In this document: positions 25,401-35,265 of the stretch, in pieces
Layout: every line of letters begins with the position of its first letter
Position numbering within the stretch: the stretch's first letter is position 1
DNA from: Bursaphelenchus xylophilus
Lineage: Eukaryota; Nematoda; Chromadorea; Rhabditida; Aphelenchoididae
NCBI GenBank assembly: GCA_904066235.2
Contig: CAJFCV020000003.1
Span: forward strand, 1,798,001 to 1,862,000
Length of the DNA: 64,000 nucleotides
Reading direction: 5' to 3'
The notes under the pieces: model-generated
Seen by the model: only the letters and a program-made list of their open reading frames with translations
What the model was told of the DNA's origin: nothing
The model's database searches: none
Position numbers and translations under genes: made by a program

Positions 25401-28400
25401 AGCCGCTTAGGCTCAGGCTAATTTGTTGGCGCTTTGCGCGCACACCCCAACGCAGCTTGTCCTATTTTTAGTCCCTCCCTTCCATCCGGTTCTCAATCGA
25501 ATCATTTCGATTAATATTAATTTCTTTTATTGCAATAAATCTTGAGCAGAATAATGACTCGAAACTTTTTACAATACATTAAGTTGTAACAATAAAAAGT
25601 GGAGATCATGGGTTCATTTAAAGCGACAAACCGAGATGGATTGCTCTGTTGATAGCATTCATGAAAGGGAAGATACCATGGAATAGATGGCTGTGGGAGA
25701 TTTGTACATGAGATCAGAATGGTTTAATTTGTACAAAAGGGAAATTGCGGGTCCTCTGGCATATTGCAAGGGATGATCTTCACCATTGGTAGGTCAGGAT
25801 CATCGTTGTGTAGAATCAAAGCATACAGCTGTCTCTGGCTGAGCGTAATTGCCCTTAGGCATTCACTGCTTCAGACGGGAACGACGGATCCGCAAAGGCG
25901 GACTGAAATGCTGCATCTGTCCCACGTCCTCCACACTGATCAGAATATGAATCATAGTCTCAGAAAGTATGCGAATAATTATTGCGAGGATGGAGATTCT
26001 GGAAAACCGAACCGGCCACCAGAACCCGATTGGAGAAAACGATGGAGCACTGCCTGAGGGGCGCGTTTTTAAGGAAAGAAGGGGCGGAGTCTGTTTATCA
26101 GCAAAAAGGGTGCAAGTCATCTCTCGACTTGTGATCGGAGTCGGCAGAAAGTGCTGTAATTTCGTAGAAAAACCAAGAATTGCATAGAAAAGTGTCCCCT
26201 CCCTCGGGGAAATTGTGCGAGTGACGCAATCACTGGCTACAAATCACAGTAAGACCGTCCGGGGGCATCTCTCTACCTTGTACTGCAGAATCCGGACCTT
26301 TCCAGGTCTCTTTATCTGGAAAGGTCTTTTTACTGTTGACTGTTGATCCTCCCTTCTGTGCTGCATCAGCAAAAAAGAGACAGATTGTGGTCTTGACGTT
26401 CAGAGAAGTCAAGTGATCGGTTCCAAATATTATCTTTATTAACGCAAAAAATTTAATTCCCATAAAAGGAATTCCTGGTACCATAATTGATAAGCTTTGG
26501 AGGCGAGTTTACAACCTCCAGACAAGGGCTAGTCATAGCAAAGCGATAATGAGTGATTTCAATCTGCGTCAAATTCACATTATTTTTCCGACCGACTGAA
26601 AAAAGATCAAGGAAACCTGGCCCAAGCTTTGTCTGTATTTCTTCTAGGCGGTTTACGAGACTCCGAGTTCAGGATTTGCAGCGAAAAACAAGATTTTTAG
26701 CCCGAAAAATGGTCGAAATTTTTCGTTGTCTTGCTGGGAGACTCGCAGAAGCATTAGAGAAAAAAATGTTTTAAATTTGTGCTTAATTTCAATCAAAACT
26801 TGAGCGTCGCACTTGTGGTACTTCTCTTGTACAGTGACGGACCTGATCCAGTGACAAAAAACGTACCATTTTGCATCCTGGAAGTATCAAAAATATTGCA
26901 AAATACATCTCTTTCCGACTAAAAATCTCGGTTTTGAATGGCCCTCACAAAAAGAGCGGGCGCGCTTTTCAAATCGGAGTTTTTTCACTTGGAGAAGGAG
27001 GTATTTTGCTACATTTTTGGTACTTCCCGAATGCAAAATGATACGTTTTTTGCCACTGGATCAGGTCCACCACTGTATGTATACATATAATACATAGTTA
27101 CCTTAACATTGCAACAAAACCAACCCCTTTTTGCAGAGATCTCTCTCAGAACCACCTAAAAATCATCGAAAGCGACGTTTTCTCCGCTCAATCTCAACTC
27201 CACACCTTGATATTGGCCTACAACGAGCTGCAATGCATTGAGGAGAGGGCTTTTCAGGGCCTTTCGAGTTTGAAAATCCTCTCCTTGCATGGGAATCGCA
27301 TCGCCATTCTGCCGGAGAACGCGTTCAGCGATCTGCACTTCAATTTGAGCCATATTGCCGTGGGCGCGAACCAACTGCATTGCGATTGTCGGCTCAAATG
27401 GTTCTCCCATTGGATTAAGGAGCGATTTGTGGAGCCGGGAATTGCGCGATGCGAATCGCCAAAGCACTTGAGAAATAAGTTGCTGCTGACTTCGGATGAG
27501 AGCCGATTCGAATGCGGGAAGGAGAAGGACAATGAGGTGGAGGCCAAGTGTGACGCATGTGCTGTTAATCCGTGCAGGAATCATGGTAAGTACATACAGT
27601 AATATCACTCTGTCTAAAAAATAATGAGCACTCCGTTGCGTCGAAAAAATCCCATCGCTGCCGAGAAAATGAATTGTCTTCGCGTCAAAATCAAATTGCT
27701 TTTCACTTCAGCGACCCGGTCGGCGCAGTGACATTGTGCTCATTATTTTTCCGACAGGTTAATACTACTCACGCTCAAAAGCTTGGAGCGCGAGTAGTAG
27801 TCCGTTCACAAAGGCTGGCGTGATTTTGGCGGCATGCGCTGTGAAAGTCTAAAAGTTTACTTTTGCACTGTGCAATTTCTTGCTTTTTGCAGCGTATATC
27901 AGTCTGTCGGAAAAATAACGCCGCACTTCAAACTGAGATAATCTAAAACAGTCCGGTGAATGGATTAGCAATTTACCAAAAAAAGACGCGAAAAAACGTT
28001 TTGTCGGGGAAGAAATGGGGAATTTTTGGGGCGAGAGAGTACGCTTTTGCGTGTTTTTTTCTCTCTTTCTCTGCAAAATCAAGACGAAGTGTAAAAAACC
28101 GATAGCGAAGAGTCTATTCCGGTCACCGGACAACTCAGTTTGACGTGCGTAATAACTTCCGATTTTCCCTTCACATAGCCTCCTCGAGAGCTTAAAATTG
28201 TAAGCATTCCTGTTTCTAGGAGTCTGCACGCGCCAGCCATCGCTCTCGTTCAAATGCGTTTGTTCGGCCGGCTTTCACGGCTCGCTTTGTGAACACGAAA
28301 TCGACGCATGTTATGGAGACCCCTGCCATCATAATGGGACTTGCAAAGTGATCGAAGAAGGCCGATTCAAATGCTACTGTCCCAAAGGTTTCCGCGGCGA

Positions 28401-31400
28401 GCGATGCGAGATCAATATTGATGATTGTGCCAACAACAAGTGTCAAAACGGCGCAAAGTGCTTGGATATGGTGAGAATTTGACTTTTACTATCATTTAGT
28501 TGATTCAAAATAGTAGCTAAAATTGTGTTTTCAGATCAACGGTTACAAATGTGAATGCCCTCCGATGTTCAGTGGGAAGTTCTGCGAGAAGAAGTTGGTC
28601 TACTGCACAAAGGACATGAATCCCTGCAAGAATAATGGAAAATGTCTGCCCGTCAATGGAGGAGCCAACTACAGGTACTACTAGTACTTTCGAAAAAAGG
28701 GCAAACAAGTCTACGCACTTTTGAAAAAGCGTAATACCTTTTATCAGTCTGTCGGGAAAGTAATGAGCATAATCTTGCTGCGCCGATCGCGAGTGAAAAG
28801 CAATTTGGTTTTGCTGCAACACAATTCATTTTCTCGGCGGCAATGCAATTTTCGATGCCACAGAGTGCCCATTATTTTCCCGACAGCCTGATAAACCTCC
28901 ATGCAAAAAAACCTCCGTATAACGAACGGATTTATTTTCACATTCTTTGCAATCCTTTGTCCATAGGTTTGACAGTACTTGATTCTACAGTGAGGGACCG
29001 GATTCAATGGCAAAAAACGTCTCATTTTGCATCCCGTAAGGGACCAAAATGTCTCTAAACCCTTCCCTTTTCTAACTAGGGAAGTGTACAAACGAACCCT
29101 CATCAAATGGCAAGTGATATACACCATTTGAAAGCCCTTGAAAAATGGTGCAAGATACCATTTTCATTTTTTGCAGAATGCCTTTCCGCGACGACATACT
29201 GTAAATTTTATTATTTTTAGGTCATTTCGCAACAAAAATCTTTCTTTCTCTTGAGCGGATAAAAATCCTCGAAGAGGGTTGCTTCAATAGTGCACTTAAA
29301 AAAATTGCCTTTTCAAAATAAATTACAGTCATTCCTTGGCCCTGCAAGATTGATTTACTCACAATTCATTTACTTCTAGCTGCTTGTGCCAAACCGGCTT
29401 CACCGGCGAGAACTGCACAATAAACGCCGACGACTGTCATTCCCACCAATGCCAGAACGGAGGACTCTGCGTCGATGGGCTTGGCAAATACGAATGCAAC
29501 TGTCCAATTGGCTATAGCGGACAACACTGCGAGCTGATGACTTCTATGGCCAATCTCCTGTACAATGACAACCCTCCGTCGTGTTCGCCGCACACTTGCT
29601 TGCATGGGCAATGTGTGGCGAATGAGGAGGACGAGTTGGAGTGTAAATGCGAGCATGGGTACAGTGGAAAGGATTGCGATAAACGACAGACGATTGGGTT
29701 TGATAAAAAGGACAGTTATGTAGCGCTACCGCCTTGGGAAACAAGTCCGGAAGGGAACTTGTCGTTCGTGGTGAGGACCGAGAAAAGGTGAGCAACGTAA
29801 TAATTGGGTTGTGAAAAACGGCAGACTTGTATGTAACACACTTTTTTAAAAGGCTGAAAATATGAAATGTAATACAAAAAAGTAAGAAAAAATTAAGAGA
29901 ATCTTGATTATAGCGGATTTATTAAAAAACCTTACGATCGGAGCTACAAAACATCCTAAAATGCTGATTGAAGTCGATTCATGGGCCAGGCCTTACAGTG
30001 ACGGACCCGATCCAGTGGCAAAAAAAACGTAATATTTTGCATTCGGGAATCATCAAATGTGGCAAAATGCTTCCCTATCCAAGTGAAAAGAGTTAGTTTT
30101 GAAGGGCGCGCTTTTGAAAGCGAAGTTTTTTCACTTGGAGAGGAAGCATTTTACCACATTTTTGATACTTTCCGGGTAAAAAATGGTCAATGGATCAGGC
30201 CCCCCAGCAGACTGGGGATTGACAATTCATAAATATATCGTCATTTGAGGCCCATTTACAAGCTAGTCTGTATCAGTGTACCCACAAAACACAAAGAAAA
30301 ACTGCTTCAAGTTTTATACCAAATTTTGACAGTTTTTCTCATCCGTAACACCCATCATTTCAGTGACGGCGTGATTGCCTACTACGGAGACGGCAAGGCA
30401 CATTTGGCTTTGGAGTTGTTTGATGGAAGAGTCAAGGTCAGCTTTTACGTTGGCAACTATCCAGCCAGCCATCTTTACAGCTACGCGATTAGTAAGTTTT
30501 GCAAATATATCCCACTGTTTTTTCATGCAGGAAAACCTCAAGCTTTTACTGTAATTTTCTCTCATTTTGATGACACTTTTATTTTCCAGTCAACGACGGA
30601 GCTCCCCATCGAATGAAGGTGTCAGTCTCGGGCAATAAAGTTGGACTTACCATTGACAATCTGTCCACTCAAACAGTTGTGAACTTCGGGAAAATTGAGA
30701 TGTTTGAACTGTCGACAAAACAATTCCTGTTTTTGGGAGGATTACCGGAGACGGTCGGGAAAAGGGCGGTGAACGGATTCCACATCAAAACGGCGGAGAG
30801 TATGAAAGGTACGTAATTTAGTTGACAAGGAAGGTGTTAAAAAATCTACCGAAAATTTGATGACACTTCCCTGTAGACCTCCTAAAACGAAATGATAACA
30901 CATTACCATTACATTTCAGGTTGTATAACGAACATAACTGTAAACAACAAGACAATTGATTTGAATGAGGATGTCGTTGATGAAAAGAATATCATTGCTG
31001 GCTGTGTCGGAGTCGTAAATGTTTGCAACGGAGTGAGATGTCAGAACAATGGAAAATGCCTCCAAAACTCGACCAATTCAAATGGATTTTCCTGCGAGTG
31101 TAGCGACGGATTCAGCGGGGACAAGTGTGAAAAACGTAAGCTAATAAGATAAGAGTTTTATCAGTTTGTCGGGAAAATAATAAGCACTCTGCCGATGCGC
31201 CAATCACCTCTCTGAAGTGAAAAACAATTTGATTTTGTCGCATCACTGTCAAGATAATGAAATTCTCGGCAGCGATGCGATTTTTGGAGCGACAGAGTGC
31301 TCATTATTTTCCCGGCAGGCTGATACAGTGCCGGGCTTGATCCAGTGGCAAAAAGTACCACTTTGCAACCGGAAAGTATCAAAAAATGTAGTAAAATACC

Positions 31401-32070
31401 TCCCTCCTCAAGTGAAGAACTCCGATTTCAGGACGTCCCACGTCAAACCGACATAAGCTAGGGCGGTCCGGTGAATGGATTAGCAATTCGCCGAAAAAAG
31501 ACGCGAAAGAATTTTCTGTCGGGAAAGAAATGGGGAACCTTTGGGGCGAGAGAGTACGTTTTGCGCGTCTTTTCTGACGTGCGGCCTTCAAGACGGAGTT
31601 TTTTTCAGTTGGAGAAGGAAGCATTTTGCCACATTTTTGATACTTCCCGGATGCAAAATGTATATTTTTTGCCACTGGATCAGATTAGTCCCTGTAGACA
31701 GTTCTTACACTTTTGCCGTACGGAAATCTTGTCGAAATACCACAGTATTCTAGTATACTGCAGTACTCACCCTCCAATTTCAGGCGAGATCCGCTGCATC
31801 AAGGAGAAGTTCCGCGAATACGTCGAGGAGGGCCAATGCCGCTCCGTGGAGAAGATCAAGAACGCCCGATGTTTGGGCTGGTGTGGGAACGCCGACGCCA
31901 ACTCCCTGAATCAGCCAATGGCCGGTTGTTGCGCGGCGGTGCGAATCAAGAAGCGCAAGGTCCGGCTGCAGTGTCTGGATGGGACGGAGCGCACCAAAAC
32001 CGTCGACATTATCCGCAAATGCCAATGCTCCAACGATTGCCAGGCCCCCAAGTCACCGTTTGTGATATGA
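10485..32070 (+). CDS. slt-1: Slit, secreted axon-guidance ligand (complete, 25 coding exons)
   Basis: Exons: 10485-10669, 11263-11334, 11478-11549, 11649-11720, 20317-20526, 20694-20996, 21676-21747, 21817-21888, 21968-22223, 22710-22833, 22939-23164, 23210-23281, 23586-23660, 23827-23898, 23983-24054, 24554-24723, 24762-24969, 27137-27585, 28220-28470, 28535-28674, 29380-29787, 30364-30491, 30590-30808, 30920-31135, 31784-32070. The frame is continuous, giving 1476 aa, close to other Slits. Order: signal peptide (1-29), four leucine-rich domains each with LRRNT and LRRCT caps (about 30-910), six EGF repeats (to about 1160), laminin-G (about 1165-1340), a seventh EGF, and a C-terminal cystine knot with a Cys-rich end (KCQCSNDC). 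This is the classic Slit arrangement. Single-LRR exons are 72 nt and phase 2 (exon 13 is 75), so they could be gained or lost without frame shift. Slit is secreted and binds Robo receptors to repel axons and cells. Introns 4 (8.6 kb) and 17 (2.2 kb) carry most of the repeats. Confidence 0.96.
10691..11120. repeat. Tandem/dispersed repeat with gttatagagaggttttgctg motif
   Basis: Two units of about 117 bp (10693 and 10811) open aacttggtataacgaatttt and include tttgtataacaaattttggg. Related pieces (gagaggttttgctgtacaga) follow at 10965 and 11095, and elsewhere at 16505-16600, 28895-28930, 37656-37815 and 38850-38940. It lies in slit intron 1. Confidence 0.7.
11737..12345. repeat. Low-complexity A/T tract in slit intron 4
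   Basis: Almost entirely A and T runs, with a loose 170-190 bp periodicity (ttctcaaaaaatattttttt recurs near 11851, 12024 and 12194). No coding potential. Confidence 0.8.
12652..12945. repeat. Palindrome family P4, partial copy
   Basis: It opens gggaagttctccaaatgcga and runs to ctctctgaccgctctc...gcgcactctc, where it stops. See the full copy at 13248. Confidence 0.7.
12977..13123. repeat. MITE M1 type A
   Basis: The ends are ttcagtctgtcgggaaagta and attattttcccgacagactg. Inserted between two P4 palindromes. Confidence 0.85.
13248..13697. repeat. Palindrome family P4, full-length copy (about 450 bp)
   Basis: Terminal repeats are caagggaagtgctccaagtg and cacttggagtacttcccttg. Inside are paired landmarks: agcttgcgctttgc against gcaaagcgcgagct, and ccgctctccacg...gtgctctctcggcgg. 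It has no coding capacity. Other copies, full or partial, are at 12652, 18480, 39204, 41611, 46010, 47960, 49558, 49927 and 51181. Confidence 0.85.
14134..14965. repeat. Nested fold-back element with tRNA-like core
   Basis: The outer arms (about 14134-14260 and 14820-14965) pair gggttatggagttacagg with its degenerate complement and share sequence with the element at 7846. The inner arms (14455-14570 and 14700-14812) pair cctagtaggtttcaaacg with cctgaagcg...gaaacctactagg. The middle (14640-14705) resembles a tRNA half. Confidence 0.7.
14641..14708 (+). tRNA. tRNA-like remnant at apex of fold-back
   Basis: It has an A-box-like GGTGGCATGGTCAGCGC, an anticodon-like hairpin CTTCT-tgcgcc-AGAAG and a B-box-like GAGTTCGACTTC. 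The acceptor and T stems do not pair, so this is at most a decayed or captured tRNA/pol III promoter. Confidence 0.35.
15031..16300. other. Slit intron 4, AT-rich, nothing recognised
   Basis: Poly-A/T rich. A short P4 remnant (ccgagatattcaacaatctt) is at about 15440. No exon-like frame was found on either strand. Confidence 0.5.
16994..17132. repeat. MITE M1 type A, adjacent to a type B copy
   Basis: The ends are atcagtctgtcgggaaaata and attattttcccgacaaactg. Only a few bases separate it from the next copy. Confidence 0.85.
17136..17270. repeat. MITE M1 type B
   Basis: The ends are tctgtcgggaaaataacgtg and tattttcccgacagactgat. It follows a type A copy head to tail. Confidence 0.85.
18480..19115. 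repeat. Palindrome P4 copy split by a telomere-like repeat
   Basis: P4 landmarks flank an unrelated GCCTAA/GCCTGA array at about 18833-18950. They include tagctcgcgctttgcaagga, gccgagagagtgcgcgaaat and, on the right, tttcatcaaaatctgaacgc. Confidence 0.65.
18831..18945. repeat. Degenerate interstitial telomere-like array (GCCTAA/GCCTGA)
   Basis: Hexamers gcctaa, gcctga and ggctaa alternate for about 110 bp. GCCTAA is the complement of the nematode telomere repeat TTAGGC. The array is imperfect, so it may be old or a coincidental 18-bp minisatellite. Confidence 0.6.
19397..19576. mobile_element. Solo LTR, third copy, no clear target duplication
   Basis: It begins TGTCGAGAGG and ends TTCCGCCTAACA. 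The core cacgtaggaaagtgcaatca matches the copies at 4191 and 5103. It lies in slit intron 4. Confidence 0.7.
19874..20025. repeat. MITE M1 type B
   Basis: The ends are atcagtttgtcggtaaaata and ttattttcccgacagaatga. About 290 bp upstream of slit exon 5. Confidence 0.8.
20588..20659. repeat. MITE M1, internally deleted (72 bp)
   Basis: Both ends are present (cagtctgtcgggaaaatgag and tcattattttcccgacaaac) with almost no interior. It ends only 34 bp before slit exon 6. Confidence 0.8.
22237..22302. repeat. MITE M1 type B, internally deleted (66 bp)
   Basis: The ends atcagtctgtcgggaaaata and atctcccgacagactgatat are present. It starts 13 bp after the slit exon 9 donor. Confidence 0.8.
23686..23762. 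repeat. MITE M1 type A, internally deleted (77 bp)
   Basis: The ends are atcagtctgttgggaaaata and attattttcccggcagacaa. It lies in the 166-bp slit intron 13 and makes up nearly half of it. Confidence 0.8.
24113..24270. repeat. MITE M1 type B
   Basis: The ends are atctgtctgtcgggaaaata and ttattttcccgacaggctgt. It lies in slit intron 15. Confidence 0.85.
24358..24517. repeat. MITE M1 type A, near-complete
   Basis: The ends are atcagtccgtcgggaaaata and ctttcccgacagactgatat. It ends 36 bp before slit exon 16. An aac microsatellite (24299-24318) separates it from the type B copy. Confidence 0.85.
25328..25425. repeat. Degenerate TTAGGC-type telomere-like array
   Basis: gcttaggcttagtttgctta and gccgcttaggctgcttaggc are built from TTAGGC separated by odd spacers. 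The orientation is opposite to the array at 18831. It follows a truncated MITE end (25263) in slit intron 17. Confidence 0.6.
25490..26220 (-). other. Possible nested gene or old element inside slit intron 17
   Basis: This stretch is of normal complexity and matches no repeat in the window. On the minus strand a frame reads [20 protein letters not shown] then [19 protein letters not shown] to a stop near 25728. An AATAAA signal lies about 190-200 bp further on (plus-strand tttatt near 25526). A second minus frame ends ...RIRRSRLKQ near 25863. I could not join them with convincing splice sites and do not recognise a family. Confidence 0.3.
26831..27077. repeat. Palindrome family P2 (about 245 bp), full copy
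   Basis: The ends are acagtgacggacctgatcca and tggatcaggtccaccactgt. Inside, ttttgcatcctggaagtatc pairs with tacttcccgaatgcaaaatg. The centre carries gcgcgctttt. Other copies are at 29995, 31325, 43824, 55372, 61177 and 62233. Confidence 0.85.
27602..27762. repeat. MITE M1 type A
   Basis: The ends are atatcactctgtctaaaaaa and attatttttccgacaggtta. It starts 17 bp after the slit exon 18 donor. Confidence 0.8.
27921..28148. repeat. Palindrome family P3 (about 225 bp)
   Basis: The ends are cgcacttcaaactgag and ctcagtttgacgtgcg. Inside, ggtgaatggattagca and ttttggggcgagagagtacg recur at 31431 and 55985. A broken M1 end lies immediately to the left. Confidence 0.75.
28742..28893. repeat. MITE M1 type A
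   Basis: The ends are atcagtctgtcgggaaagta and attattttcccgacagcctg. It lies in slit intron 20. Confidence 0.85.
29995..30208. repeat. Palindrome P2 copy
   Basis: The ends are acagtgacggacccgatcca and caatggatcaggccccccag. It lies in slit intron 21. Confidence 0.75.
31160..31325. repeat. MITE M1 type A
   Basis: The ends are atcagtttgtcgggaaaata and ttattttcccggcaggctga. The right end abuts a P2 palindrome. Confidence 0.85.
31325..31697. repeat. Palindrome P2 interrupted by a P3 element
   Basis: P2 halves (31325-31430 and 31585-31697) surround a P3-related segment at about 31431-31585. It contains ggtgaatggattagcaattc and gggcgagagagtacg. A nested insertion in slit intron 24. Confidence 0.7.
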
Positions 32071-32226
32071 GAAGCTTTAAAAATTGCCGTTTTTTCCCGC
32101 CAAAGTATGCCATATATTGACCTCGAGTTTACTGTCAAAGAGTTTAACGATTATTTTTCAGGCTTTATGAGTCATTTTGAGTGTTTTTTTTGTAAACTTA
32201 CCCATTATTTTTTGTACAAATTCGAT

Positions 32227-32249
32227 AATAAAAGGTGTAAATAAATAAA
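32227..32249 (+). terminator. Slit polyadenylation signals
   Basis: AATAAA occurs at 32227-32232 and twice more at 32240-32249, about 160 nt after the slit stop codon. Confidence 0.65.
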
Positions 32250-32683
32250 AATCTGCATTTTTTAATATTTCGTATTTTACAAAGCACCTAAAATCAAAAT
32301 TTTCTACAAAGAAGCCGCACCCGACAAACCCTCCCTAAAACGGCAATTTCGGAGTCAATTTTCCTGCGAATATCAGTCTGTCGGGAAAATAGTGTTGCAG
32401 CCAAATGTCTCGTCTCGTGGCACTAAATCTCCAGCTCGTCGAACAGAAGTGCTATCTTTATGCCACCAAAAAATGGGTCTGAAATCGTTCGTAAGGATCA
32501 AGAAACATTATACAGTCGTTATGCATATTTCCTATTACAAACGTTTTGTTGCTTGAATGTTTATTTTGGCAGAAAATCTGGGGCTTCGGTAGTTGAGCCC
32601 CCCACGAAAGGTAGTTCAAACCCCCACTGTTTTGCCCGTTTCACACCCCACATAATGAACAAATTATTAGAATAATACAAAAA

Positions 32684-32868
32684 ATGTAAGTGGGGGTTTG
32701 ATCTACTACGTTGGGGGTTTGATCTAAAACGTAGGGGGCTTCATCTAAAACGCAGGGGGCTTGATCTAAAACGTAGGGGCTTCATCTAAAACGTAGGGGG
32801 CTTTTTCTAAAACGGAGGGGGCTTCGTCTAAAACGTAGGGGGCTTCATCTAAAACGTAGGGGGCTTGT
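32684..32868. repeat. Minisatellite, about 22-bp unit (ctaaaacgtagggggctt)
   Basis: About eight units of the form cttcatctaaaacgtagggg with small variations. It abuts the inverted array that begins at 32880. Confidence 0.85.
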
Positions 32869-32879
32869 GCTGGACCATA

Positions 32880-33640
32880 CGGCGGGCGCACACTTGCGGG
32901 CAACCACTTTGCGGGCAACCAGTTTGCGGGCAAATTTTTTGCGGGCAGCCGACATTTGCGGCCAGCACCGGCATTTGCGGGCAGCCTGGGACATTTGCGG
33001 GCAGGGTCGACAGTTGCGGGCAGCCTGGAAGATTTGCGGGCATCCGACATTTGCGGGCAACCTACACCTGATTGTGAGGGTAACAGGGTGGAGGGGGAGA
33101 ATTACTATGATATTTTGGAAATTTGCCGACATTTGCGGGCAGCCGACATTTGCGGGCAACCGGCACTTGAGGATAACAAGGTGGAGGTGGAAAAATTACT
33201 GCAATATTTTGGAAGTTTTCCGACATTTGCGGGCAGGCAATACTTGCGGGAAGCCGACATTTGCGGGCAACAGTTCCAAAAGTACCAATACAGTCTGTGT
33301 GATTGTTTTTTCCTGTTGCCCGCAAATGTCGGCTGCCCGGAAGTGTCGGCTGCCCGCAAATGTCGGCATATTTTCAAAATATCGCGGTAATATTTCCATC
33401 TCCACCCTGTTACCCTCAGGTGCCGGTTGCCCGCAAATGTCGGCTGCCCGCAAGTGTCGGTTGCCCGCAAATGTCCCAGGCTGCCCGCAAATGTCTCAGC
33501 TGCCCGCAAATGTTTCAGCTGCCCGCAAATGTGACCCCCCAAATTTTGCCCGCAAAGTGGCTGCCCGCAAAAAATTTGCCCGCAAACTGGTTGCCCGCAA
33601 ACTGGTTGCCCGCAAGTGTCGCGACGCCGACCATACAACT
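32880..33640. repeat. Large inverted array of short TTGCGGGCA repeats
   Basis: The left arm (32886-33284) holds many copies of cgacatttgcgggcagc and tgcgggcaacc. The right arm (33310-33618) is the complement, tgcccgcaaatgtcggc. A 16-bp repeat unit is thus built into a long palindrome. Open frames across it are by-products of the repeat. A lone unit pair sits at 47387-47425. Confidence 0.85.
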
Positions 33641-34572
33641 TGGATTAATTCTTTGAAATAAATTTTGGGGTTCAGAATGGACGAGGGGGTTGTACTGGGC
33701 CATGGGGGGCTAAACTGGACTGGGGGGCTGTACTACCTTAGCCCCGAAAATCTTATCTTGGGACCTTCCAAATTGCTTAGTGCCGGCAAGCTGTGTCACA
33801 TGAAAGTTTGCTGCACAGAAGGCTTGGCCCCGCCCCAGAGTAATATGGATGACGGTTTGTGAAAGCTCCGTAACCTGCGATTGAGAAGATCTTTTCATTG
33901 AACAGACAATATGGAAGCCGTGCTGATTTACTCCATGATTTTTACATGTAATTAGTAAAATAAATTGACTTGAAAGTCGATATTCGTCATCATAAAAAAA
34001 TTCCAACAGCCACAAACTTTATTTATTTATATTCATATTCATTATAAAAGTGGTGATCAATAAGAACGTAGTACACATTTCTTGCCTTCATTGTCGTTCT
34101 TCTCTTTTTTTCTCGGTCACACAATCTGTTGACATTACATACTTTTCTAGATTTTAAAAAAGCTTCTTTGCTGACCGAAAAAAGACTACAATTGTGATAA
34201 AAGTAATTCCTCTTCGGTTGTCCTCATCGGGCCCAAAGGCCGACTCGTTTCAACGCAAAAAATTGAAGACAAGTGCTGATGAAAGACGCTTTATGTAGAT
34301 AAATACCACGATCTTACAGAAGTTTGAGGGGTTGGGGAATGGGAGGCGGGGTGGTAGATCTGACAGAGGTGTTGGGGAGGGAATGAGATGGCTGGGGAGA
34401 GGGGAGAAGGGGTTGGAGAAGGACTTAAGACCTTGATAAGAGAGTTAAATTGAGTTAGACTTGATTTCTCACTATTCCAGAGAGCCTTCAACGCAATTCC
34501 CCCTGAATCCCTAATATTTTCCCCGTTAAACTCAGCTAGCGCCTTCCACATACGATAAACTCAGTCCAGACA

Positions 34573-34749
34573 ATGTTCCGACTCTTTCTTTTCACCCTAA
34601 ACTTCGGGTTGTTGGTCTACTATCAACTCAAGGCATTTTATCCTCCTGCAGCTGAGTTCGAAGCCATAAGCAACCATCTGCCCTATACCACGGATGCTGT
34701 TTCCGCTACGCGTTTGCGGATGGCGCTGGGTATAGATCAATCGCGCTGA
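34573..34749 (+). CDS. Hypothetical 58-aa protein with hydrophobic N-terminus
   Basis: ATG to TGA without introns. The N-terminus MFRLFLFTLNFGLLVYYQL is strongly hydrophobic, like a signal peptide or anchor, followed by a polar tail (AISNHLPYTTDAVSATRLRM). There is no recognisable homologue, no clear promoter and no downstream exon. It could be a chance frame or the first exon of a degraded gene. Confidence 0.25.
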   Translation: MFRLFLFTLNFGLLVYYQLKAFYPPAAEFEAISNHLPYTTDAVSATRLRMALGIDQSR

Positions 34750-35118
34750 TTTGGTATCAAAGTGGCAGAATGGACGTCTCCGGACCGCTGTCTTTGATAT
34801 GCCTTCTAGAAGTAACTACTTTGTTTTTTCGGATCGAGACGATCCCTTGGAGAAGCTCTAGAGCCTCTCCTTAAGTTTGAACTGGCCAAAGACCCTGTCC
34901 AAACGTTGACTATCGCTAAATCCCTACAGGGAATCAGACAACAGTCTCTAGCTAAATTTTTTTTCTTTTTTCTCATTGTTTTTGGCTACCAAAGCCTTAG
35001 TATTTGAATACAGTTATGATTCTTGTAATATTCTGTTTAATATTTCAATTTTAGTCTTCTCTGTTGCGCATAGGGGTGCACGGTCGCTTATTTTCTTATA
35101 GTAAGTTATAGTATTCTT

Positions 35119-35265
35119 AATTTTCTTATAGTACCCTCTCAAGGGTTTTATTTAATTTGCGGATCCGGGGGTCCTCTGAATATTTAAAATTATATAGTAC
35201 CCTCTCAAGGGTTTTATGTATTTAAATTTGCGGATCTGGGTGTCATCTGAATATTTAAAATTTTG
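35119..35265. repeat. Direct repeat, two copies of about 72 bp
   Basis: Each copy runs tagtaccctctcaagggttt through tttgcggatc to gaatatttaaaatt. Confidence 0.8.

Noticed and set aside
31471..31783. N-terminal extension of the last slit exon (199-codon frame)
   Set aside because: This part is P2/P3 repeat sequence. The acceptor at 31783 gives the correct phase and the cystine knot starts there.
32684..32868. CRISPR-like regular repeats
   Set aside because: Units are contiguous and diverged, without unique spacers, in an animal genome. It is a minisatellite.
32867..33661. 264-codon plus-strand frame and several other long frames on both strands
   Set aside because: They lie entirely in the inverted GCGGGCA array. 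Openness in all frames follows from a short stop-free unit, and the peptide is only the repeat translated.
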